Assembly (NCBI GenBank): GCA_964426545.1
Contig: CAYRQP010000023.1
Span: forward strand, 1 to 20,754
DNA length: 20,754 nt
From: CAYRQP01 sp964426545
Lineage (GTDB): Bacteria; Fermentibacterota; Fermentibacteria; Fermentibacterales; JCC-6
Direction: 5' to 3'
Shown here in pieces: positions 14,750 to 20,754 of this stretch (positions are counted from its first letter, which is position 1; every line of letters starts with the position of its first letter). The position numbers and the translations under genes are program-made. Under the pieces are notes generated by a model that was not told the DNA's origin, ran no database searches, and worked only from the letters and a program-made list of their open reading frames with translations.

Positions 14750-15109
14750 ATGTCGATAAGTTCGATTGGTATAGATATGGTACGGATAGACAGGATGAAG
14801 AAAGCTTGTACCCGAAGCGGTGAAATGTTCCTGCGGCGGGTATTTACCCCCGAAGAAAAAACTGATATCTATGATTACAAACATCTTGCCGGCTGTTTTG
14901 CGGCAAAGGAGGCTTTCCTGAAGGCACTTGGAACCGGACTTGCCGAAGGAATAACCTGGCTTGACCTTTCTGTAGAGACAACGGATGCTCTTCTACCTAC
15001 ATTATCTCTCTCAGGAAAAGCAGAATCTCTGCTTGGTTCAAGAAAAGTACATCTGACCATAACCTGCACAGACACTACTGTTGTTGCAGCAGTCATTCTA
15101 TTACACTAA
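14750..15109 (+). CDS. acpS: Holo-[acyl-carrier-protein] synthase
   Basis: 119-residue AcpS, which transfers 4'-phosphopantetheine from CoA to apo-ACP for fatty-acid synthesis. It has the family motifs GIDMVRIDR (metal ligand D9) and FAAKEAFLKALGTG (metal ligand E54). A weak GAAAGG lies upstream of the ATG. A 58-nt spacer with no clear terminator separates it from tsaD; the nnr gene follows after 13 nt. AcpS next to Nnr is a common arrangement. Confidence 0.94.
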   Translation: MSISSIGIDMVRIDRMKKACTRSGEMFLRRVFTPEEKTDIYDYKHLAGCFAAKEAFLKALGTGLAEGITWLDLSVETTDALLPTLSLSGKAESLLGSRKVHLTITCTDTTVVAAVILLH

Positions 15110-15122
15110 CAGGAGAACTTCT

Positions 15123-16688
15123 ATGAAAAACATCTACTGGCTGACACCGAAGGAGATGGCGGAGTGCGATAAGAGGACAATCGAATCTGGTACTCCCGGG
15201 TATGTGCTTATGGAGAGAGCCGGAACAGCTGCTGCTGAGATAGCAATGAGAATATTACTTCCTTTCGAGGGAACCGTTTATGTTTTTGCAGGGCCGGGAA
15301 ATAATGGTGGCGACGGTTTTGTCGTTGCCCGACACCTTCTTGAACGGGAATACAATGTCGTTGCCATCCTCGCAACAACACCGGAAAGCACATTATCTCC
15401 CGACTGCGAACTCAACAAGAACAAGTTTCTGAATCTCGGCGGTAAGATAATCGGGCTGACTGATATTGATATTACTGATAATTTTCCTTTTCGTGGGCTT
15501 ATAATCGATTCTCTTCTTGGCACAGGCTTCAGAGGAGAGATTAAGGGTATCTTCAAAAAATGCCTGGAAGTCATGGAAGCCATGAATTTCCCCGTTTTGG
15601 CAATAGACACCCCATCAGGTGTAAACGGCCTAACCGGAGAAGCGGACCCCTCTGCCATAGAAGCCGATGCAACCGTTTCCTTCGCTGCTCCTAAAATAGG
15701 AACCCTCCTGCCTCCTGGATGCGGATATACAGGAGCTCTATTCGTAACTAACATTGGAATCAAGACCGGGTCTGATAAAACCAGGGTTGTGATGGGAATA
15801 GAAACAGCTTCCCGGCTCCTGCTCGACCGTCCGGTAGACGGGCACAAGGGAACATACGGCAAACTTCTGCTCGTCGGCGGCTCGAAGAACATGCCCGGAG
15901 CTCCGCAGTTGATGTCCATGGGGGCTCTCAGATCAGGAGCCGGGCTTACTACCCTGTCCACCCCGCATTCCGTGGAAGAGGTTATCCGCGGTAACATTCC
16001 TGAAGTCCTAAATTACCCTTATGATCCCTGCGATATTTCCACCCTTCTCGATGGCAATGACTTTACGGCGGCAGCTGCCGGTCCTGGCATGGGAAATACT
16101 TCTGATACGAAGGTGTTAATTACACATATTCTTCAAAACTGGAAAATTCCGCTTGTTCTCGATGCTGACGCCCTTAATGTTCTCGACTCTCCCGATGTTC
16201 TGAAATCTCATGCGGCGCCACTTGTAATAACCCCGCATCCGGGTGAATTTTCCCGCCTGGCGGGAATAGACGGTGCCGATACAAAGAGACAACGGGAAAC
16301 GGCTGCAAAATACGCAGAAGACCTTGGCATCACCATTCTTCTCAAGGGTAAGCCGACAATGGTATTCTCTCCGGATGGAACACAGACTCTTATTCCAACA
16401 GGAAATACAGGGCTTTCAAAAGGTGGCAGCGGAGATGTCCTTACCGGAATAATAGGGTCTTTTCTTGCTCAGGGGCTCAGCGCTGACGACGCTGCCGTTC
16501 TTGGGGCTTTTTCACACGGTCTTTCGTCTGAGATATCCGCCCACGGTCAATCCGAACGGGCAATTATTCCATCAGATGTTGCCAGTTTCCTTGGAACTGC
16601 TTTGGGTATTCTTGAAAATCCCGAAAAATCCGGCTTATTGACTTTTGGAGGTGCGGCTGTTGACAAATTCTTTAACTTCGCGAAGTGA
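15123..16688 (+). CDS. nnr: Bifunctional NAD(P)H-hydrate epimerase / ADP-dependent NAD(P)H-hydrate dehydratase
   Basis: 521-residue fusion that repairs hydrated NAD(P)H: an epimerase and an ADP-dependent dehydratase. The N-terminal YjeF_N domain (about 1-215) has GPGNNGGDGF at 57-66 and DTPSGVNG. The C-terminal ribokinase-like domain (about 235-515) has HKGTYGKLLLVGGS, DADALNVL, TPHPGEF and the nucleotide-binding GGSGDVLTG at 434-442. The frame opens 14 codons earlier inside acpS, but the ATG at 15123 is preceded by AGGAG and gives the usual N-terminus. The end overlaps the HD gene by 29 nt. Confidence 0.95.
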   Translation: MKNIYWLTPKEMAECDKRTIESGTPGYVLMERAGTAAAEIAMRILLPFEGTVYVFAGPGNNGGDGFVVARHLLEREYNVVAILATTPESTLSPDCELNKNKFLNLGGKIIGLTDIDITDNFPFRGLIIDSLLGTGFRGEIKGIFKKCLEVMEAMNFPVLAIDTPSGVNGLTGEADPSAIEADATVSFAAPKIGTLLPPGCGYTGALFVTNIGIKTGSDKTRVVMGIETASRLLLDRPVDGHKGTYGKLLLVGGSKNMPGAPQLMSMGALRSGAGLTTLSTPHSVEEVIRGNIPEVLNYPYDPCDISTLLDGNDFTAAAAGPGMGNTSDTKVLITHILQNWKIPLVLDADALNVLDSPDVLKSHAAPLVITPHPGEFSRLAGIDGADTKRQRETAAKYAEDLGITILLKGKPTMVFSPDGTQTLIPTGNTGLSKGGSGDVLTGIIGSFLAQGLSADDAAVLGAFSHGLSSEISAHGQSERAIIPSDVASFLGTALGILENPEKSGLLTFGGAAVDKFFNFAK

Positions 16689-17226
16689 TGCTCTTTCTCT
16701 GCTAAGAGACAATCTAAAGAACGAAAATCTGATAAAACACTGCCTTGCCTCCGAGGCGGTTCTGCGGGCATTGGCTTGTGACAGGGGTGAAGATGCCGAA
16801 CTATGGGCTCGGACGGGACTGCTTCATGATCTCGACTACGAACTTACCGCTGACACCCCCGAAACTCACGGGCTAAAATCCGCTGAAATGCTGACCGGAA
16901 TACTGCCTGATAGTGCTTTATACGCCATCAAATCTCACAATTTCGAACACACAGGGGTTGAACGAAAATCAGATCTAGACCTCCTTCTGTCAGCGGGGGA
17001 ATCGATTACGGGTTTGATTGTAGCGGTTGCTCTTGTCTATCCCGATAGAAAAATTGGAAATGTAAAAGTAAAGTCAATTACAAAGAGAATGAAAATGGCT
17101 GCATTCGCAAGGTCTGTCTCCCGCGAGAATATCCGCGAATGCGAAAAGGCGGGATATGAACTGCGTGACTTTATACAAATCGCACTGGATGCAATGAAAA
17201 TCATAAACGAAGATCTTGGATTGTAA
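16660..17226 (+). CDS. HD-superfamily hydrolase (COG2316-like)
   Basis: 188-residue cytoplasmic HD-domain protein. The metal-binding set is H27, H56-D57 (GLLHDLDYE), H93 and H97 (KSHNFEH), with a further aspartate at D59. The layout matches the predicted HD phosphohydrolases of COG2316; the substrate is unknown. The start is placed at TTG 16660, eight nt after GGAGG (16647-16651), inside the 3' end of nnr; longer in-frame starts at 16645 or 16651 would overlap that Shine-Dalgarno. The overlap suggests translational coupling. Confidence 0.82.
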   Translation: MTNSLTSRSDALSLLRDNLKNENLIKHCLASEAVLRALACDRGEDAELWARTGLLHDLDYELTADTPETHGLKSAEMLTGILPDSALYAIKSHNFEHTGVERKSDLDLLLSAGESITGLIVAVALVYPDRKIGNVKVKSITKRMKMAAFARSVSRENIRECEKAGYELRDFIQIALDAMKIINEDLGL

Positions 17227-17243
17227 CACAATAAAGGAGATCC

Positions 17244-19292
17244 ATGTTTAATCTTAGGAAAAAGTACAGAAAAAGGAACGATGAAATACAGGAAAGTTAC
17301 GAAAATACCATAGCCCGTATCAAAGAGATTCGAAATGAAACTGGCAGATCTGATGTTCCGGAAGAGAAGAAAGAACAACACCGCTTTTTCAACCATGCTG
17401 CGAATTTCATCCTCGATATGGTCGGTAATGAAAAGAAGTGGGATGCTGACTATTTTCTGTCGAAAGACCTCCTTCTTCTGAAAAGAGAGAATAGCGCTCT
17501 TTTTTCTGAACTGCTTCCCTCCAATTATGAAGAGTGTTATTCAAATCCCGAATACAGTGTAAAACTGTTCGGCATGGAAGAAGGTCAGTTCTTCTCGATG
17601 TTCTACAACCTTCTTCGCCGGCTGATATTTCATGCCTGTATGCACAGAATTTATAAAATAGAAGAGATCAACCGTCTGTTCATTCGGTTATTCGATTTCA
17701 CAAATGGAAAAGACTGCAATTTCGCCGGAATGAAGAGCATTATCGAAGCACACAGCAAAAAAGACAGGACGGAAGATATCACCGAAGGACTAAACGAAGG
17801 CTACAACCCTGATTTTACTCTCTATCTCGATGTCCTGCTTGAATCTGATCTGAATTCTCTCGAATACCTGTATCTATACGGGAAGTACATCACTGACTTC
17901 GAAATTCAGACGGCACAGTTTCTGCAAAAATATCCAAAAAACAAAATAGACAAAATGGCTGAACAAATAGTATACGCATACATCAAGGGTTTTGAACTCA
18001 AAGATAAGGACCCTTTCAAGAAAAAGAATGTTATTCTCATATACAGGGTAGGTCAGGAAATCATTGCGCGGGAAATAGTCAATGCAATCCGCAAAAAAGG
18101 TCTGACACCCATTATCGGCTCACCTCACTCTACTGCCATCAACAGGCAATACGGCTATGATCATCGTTTCGATATGTCTCTATGGCTCGATGAGGAGTTT
18201 ATTGATATTTACAACAAATCGTCCAAAACATCTTATGAGTATTGCAAAGACATTCTTAAAGAATATTCCGGTGTTATCTTTCTCGACCAGTTCGGAGAAA
18301 AACCCTTTAAGCCGGTTGAAAAGAAGGAAAATCTTAAATTAGCGGACTCACAACAGCAGTTGTTTCAGGTTTTTCAGAATATCCACATGCAGCTCAGGGA
18401 AAAATACATGCCCAGAAGTGACACCAGTTTTTCAGTAATGGCCCTTCCATCTCCTGAAATAGGCGACAAATACGAAGAAATTTTCGAAGACATCTTAGAA
18501 GTGAACATGCTGGAATCGGAAGTCTATGAAGGAATTCAGCAGAATATCATAGATGTGCTCGATCTCGCAGATTATGTACACGTGAAAGGACAAGACGGAA
18601 GCCGAACTGATATTAAGGTGAAGATGCAGAAACTCGACCTTCCTGAAAAACAGACAAACTTCGTGAACTGCGGTGCCGATGTGAATATCCCGGTTGGTGA
18701 AGTTTTTACATCTCCTCAATTAACCGGAACCAACGGCATTCTGCACATATCCGAAACATTCCTGAATCGTTTGCTGTTTATCGATTTGGAACTGATCTTC
18801 GAAGACGGATATGTGACTGGCTATAATTGCGGAAATTTCGACGATGAAGAAACCAACAAGAAATACATTGAAGAGAACCTTCTCTTTCCGCACAAGACCC
18901 TACCCATCGGTGAGTTTGCCATCGGAACAAATGCTCTGGCGTATGTGATTGCCCGAAAACATAATATCATGGATGTTCTACCGGTATTGATTATTGAAAA
19001 GATGGGTCCGCACTTTGCGATCGGCGATACATGTTTCTCTCATGAAGAGGACATGAAAATATACAATCCCCTTAATGGCAAAGAGATCACAGCCCGTGAT
19101 AATGAAAGAACGCTTCTGCGAAAAGAAGATTTCAACAAGGCATATACGAATGTCCATACCGACATTACGCTGCCATACGAAGAAATAGGTTTTATTTCTG
19201 CAATTACAAAAGATGGTGAGAGTATCGATATTATCCGGGACGGCAGATTCGTTTTAGAAGGGACTGAAGAACTAAACAACCCTTTTAATTAG
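17244..19292 (+). CDS. M29 family aminopeptidase with long N-terminal extension
   Basis: 682-residue cytoplasmic metallo-aminopeptidase. The C-terminal part (about 260-670) carries the five dinuclear metal/catalytic residues expected for M29 (AmpS/AmpT): E486 in NIPVGEVFTSP, E557 in LPIGEFAIGTN, H590 in KMGPHFAIGD, then H638 and D640 in NVHTD. Typical M29 enzymes are about 400 residues. Here about 250 extra N-terminal residues, largely helical and charged with no recognisable domain, precede the catalytic part. The ATG at 17244 follows AAGGAGAT. It is the last gene of the operon; its stop lies within a hairpin. It could process peptides in an amino-acid-fermenting lifestyle, consistent with the secreted C25 protease (inference). 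Confidence 0.85.
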   Translation: MFNLRKKYRKRNDEIQESYENTIARIKEIRNETGRSDVPEEKKEQHRFFNHAANFILDMVGNEKKWDADYFLSKDLLLLKRENSALFSELLPSNYEECYSNPEYSVKLFGMEEGQFFSMFYNLLRRLIFHACMHRIYKIEEINRLFIRLFDFTNGKDCNFAGMKSIIEAHSKKDRTEDITEGLNEGYNPDFTLYLDVLLESDLNSLEYLYLYGKYITDFEIQTAQFLQKYPKNKIDKMAEQIVYAYIKGFELKDKDPFKKKNVILIYRVGQEIIAREIVNAIRKKGLTPIIGSPHSTAINRQYGYDHRFDMSLWLDEEFIDIYNKSSKTSYEYCKDILKEYSGVIFLDQFGEKPFKPVEKKENLKLADSQQQLFQVFQNIHMQLREKYMPRSDTSFSVMALPSPEIGDKYEEIFEDILEVNMLESEVYEGIQQNIIDVLDLADYVHVKGQDGSRTDIKVKMQKLDLPEKQTNFVNCGADVNIPVGEVFTSPQLTGTNGILHISETFLNRLLFIDLELIFEDGYVTGYNCGNFDDEETNKKYIEENLLFPHKTLPIGEFAIGTNALAYVIARKHNIMDVLPVLIIEKMGPHFAIGDTCFSHEEDMKIYNPLNGKEITARDNERTLLRKEDFNKAYTNVHTDITLPYEEIGFISAITKDGESIDIIRDGRFVLEGTEELNNPFN

Positions 19293-19307
19293 TGACAGTC
19301 ACTAATT
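19287..19307 (+). terminator. Hairpin at the end of the long operon
   Basis: Perfect 10-bp inverted repeat AATTAGTGAC (19287-19296) and GTCACTAATT (19298-19307) around a single A, overlapping the stop codon and followed by T-rich TTATTTATT. A plausible but AT-rich terminator; it is symmetric and could also be a protein-binding site. Confidence 0.5.
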
Positions 19308-19378
19308 TATTTATTGCCTTATTCTTGTTTATAAATCAACCTTCTTGTTTAAAAGTTGACACGATTCCTTTTCAACTC

Positions 19379-20203
19379 TTAATTTTTTCTTCTTGCCAGC
19401 CTGAATCCTACATCATGTTGAGCGTCATCGGAAGACCCGCACCATCTCTGTGCTGATCTGGCATGTACTGCCGCCCAATTACGGGCTCCGCCGCGGAAAA
19501 TGCGGTATCCGCTATTTTCATCCACATAAGCACTTCCATCCGTTGGTGCTTCATCATAACTTTCGGAATAAGTGTCTTCACACCATTCCCAGACATTACC
19601 GCTCATGTCATACAAGCCCCATTCGTTGGGTTCTTTCTGACCTACGGGATGCGAAGTAGAATTAGAATTCATGTCATACCAGCAGTAGATATCCATTGTT
19701 GAGTCAGAATTGTCATCGCCCCAGTAGTATTCCGTTGTCGTTCCGGCTCTGCAGGCATATTCCCATTCAGCTTCCGTCGGCAGGTAATATGTGTAATCCG
19801 CGCCTAACTCATTCGTCCGGGAAACAAAATCTTGACATTCTTCCCATGACACATAATAGACAGGGTAAGTATCACCCACACCCGAAAGACCGTAACCAAA
19901 TATTGCCGAGTCCAGTTGATCATGAATTGTTGCACCCATCATTTCTTCCCACATACCCTGTGTTACTTCTGTCGTCATGATTTCAAACGATTCAACATCA
20001 ACAGCATGTATTGGTATCTCATCGGTATCACCGCAATCCGACCCCATACTGAAACTGCCCGACGGTATAGTGACGAATTCCATGCCCGCAATCGGCCCCG
20101 CCACATGTCTGTCGGTTAAAGTGGTGTGTCTCTTTATTCCGCAGTCAGACAGAAACGCTATCACTAAAAGTACAGTGGCAAGTATAAACAGTATATTTTT
20201 CAC
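19379..20203 (-). CDS. FGE/SUMF1-fold protein, putative lipoprotein, lacking catalytic cysteines
   Basis: 274-residue exported protein. A hydrophobic signal segment ends in LSDC (C21), a possible but imperfect lipobox. The SUMF1/FGE-sulfatase domain covers about 40-272: FVTIPSGSFSMGS, TTEVTQGMWEEM, YYVSWEECQDF, LPTEAEWEYACRAG, GLYDMSGNVWEWCED, FRGGARNW and DVGFRLAR. At the position of the human FGE catalytic pair C336/C341 it has VHARSA with no cysteine, so formylglycine generation is not expected; such domains often serve binding or structural roles in envelope proteins. The start is a GTG at 20203 after AAAAGGGG. It is convergent with the M29 gene and monocistronic here. Confidence 0.88.
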   Translation of the reverse strand: MKNILFILATVLLVIAFLSDCGIKRHTTLTDRHVAGPIAGMEFVTIPSGSFSMGSDCGDTDEIPIHAVDVESFEIMTTEVTQGMWEEMMGATIHDQLDSAIFGYGLSGVGDTYPVYYVSWEECQDFVSRTNELGADYTYYLPTEAEWEYACRAGTTTEYYWGDDNSDSTMDIYCWYDMNSNSTSHPVGQKEPNEWGLYDMSGNVWEWCEDTYSESYDEAPTDGSAYVDENSGYRIFRGGARNWAAVHARSAQRWCGSSDDAQHDVGFRLARRKN

Positions 20204-20754
20204 GGATTTCCCCTTTTCTCACTCGTTATATTTTTACTGCACTATTGTGATGCTCAAACCTTACAACACATATCCCAGATATATCTACTAAGCCTTGAGC
20301 GCATTCGTCAATTGAAAGACGAATCTCTTGGCATACTTTCAGAGTTAATGGAAGATAATTTGCTTTTTAGCAACCCTCTCTTTAACTCTGAGAAATCTTA
20401 TAAAATTAATCGCCGTCTTCTATAAGTTCTTCTAGTGTCGGTTCGTCTAGGATATCATCTCCCATCTGCTCTCGCTTCCTTTCTTTAAAAAAGCTGTTAG
20501 CAATATATGTTATTCACGCAGTTTACTATTATTATCTTGTCTGTCTCAAAATGTTCCATGAACGGTTGAATCATAATGAGGTAGACGGATATATGGCGGC
20601 GTTACTTTAGTCGGGGCAAAACAACATTTCAAACTAAAAAGGTCTACTCTTATAAAAGGTCCTGATTTTAGATTTCCCTCAGAAAGGACCCACAGTATTA
20701 TAGGGTTTCCTGAACAATTCAGGTTCTCTTAAACGATTCTATAGCAGCATAATG
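20204..20754. other. Gene-poor end of the window
   Basis: No gene I can support in about 550 nt. One plus frame is open from 20168 to a stop at 20423-20425 with protein-like composition (near SLERIRQLKDESLG), but its only ATG is at 20348 (25 codons) and no ribosome-binding site is seen. On the minus strand a 19-codon acidic reading frame runs from ATG at 20465 to 20406. Two short hairpins occur: GGTCCT / AGGACC (20658-20663, 20685-20690) and CCTGAA / TTCAGG (20709-20714, 20718-20723). Part of the stretch may be a gene remnant and part the upstream region of a gene beyond the window. Confidence 0.4.

Noticed and set aside
15278..15997. Minus-strand open frame (239 codons) inside nnr
   Set aside because: Shadow of a strongly conserved gene; proline/serine-rich translation without family resemblance.
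19334..19377. AGTTGA / TCAACT inverted pair as terminator of the SUMF1 gene
   Set aside because: Only six base pairs with a loop of about 12 nt and low GC; not convincing as a terminator.
20406..20465. 19-codon acidic minus-strand peptide
   Set aside because: Too short to support without conservation; the purine-rich stretch upstream is only a loose Shine-Dalgarno and the frame overlaps another weak frame on the plus strand.

Overview
This window of about 20.8 kb has a bacterial core-gene layout with moderate GC content. It carries a C25 (gingipain-type) secreted protease with a C-terminal Por/T9SS-like sorting domain, a beta-barrel protein, a two-subunit class I fumarase and many TTG/GTG starts. 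Together these suggest a Gram-negative, probably anaerobic or microaerophilic member of the FCB group (for example a candidate phylum such as Fermentibacterota or Cloacimonadota). That placement is an inference from gene content, not from a phylogenetic marker search. A run of exactly 100 N (5376-5475) shows this is a scaffolded draft, probably metagenomic, assembly.

Layout. (1) 17-3444, minus strand: a tight operon sucC-sucD-fumarase alpha-fumarase beta, which interconverts succinyl-CoA/succinate and fumarate/malate. (2) 3626-5116, plus: gltX, followed by a tRNA-Glu(CTC) with its own sigma70-like promoter. (3) 5228-5560: a short tandem array whose repeat unit is the 3' part of that tRNA-Glu (variable loop, T-arm, 3' acceptor strand, CCA) plus 24 nt of downstream flank. 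The copies are separated by different sequences of 46-47 nt, the assembly breaks inside the array, and the last visible copy is degenerate. This is the most unusual structure in the window. A REP-like nested palindrome follows at 5570-5636. (4) 5663-6358 minus and 6501-8786 plus: a divergent pair encoding a beta-barrel envelope protein and a secreted C25 protease, the latter followed by a strong terminator. (5) 8969-10468: a DUF1846 protein. (6) 10683-19292, plus: a long probable operon rpsF-ssb-second OB-fold gene-rpsR-DUF2232-rplI-tsaD-acpS-nnr(E/D)-HD hydrolase-M29 aminopeptidase, preceded by a structured leader and ended by a hairpin. (7) 19379-20203 minus: an FGE/SUMF1-fold putative lipoprotein, then a gene-poor end.

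How the genes fit together: the ribosomal protein operon combines translation (S6, S18, L9), single-strand DNA binding (two OB-fold proteins), tRNA t6A modification (TsaD), acyl-carrier activation (AcpS) and metabolite repair (Nnr). GltX sits directly upstream of its own substrate, tRNA-Glu. No cas gene, integrase, transposase or reverse transcriptase is visible here, so whatever made the tRNA-derived array is encoded elsewhere or has been lost.
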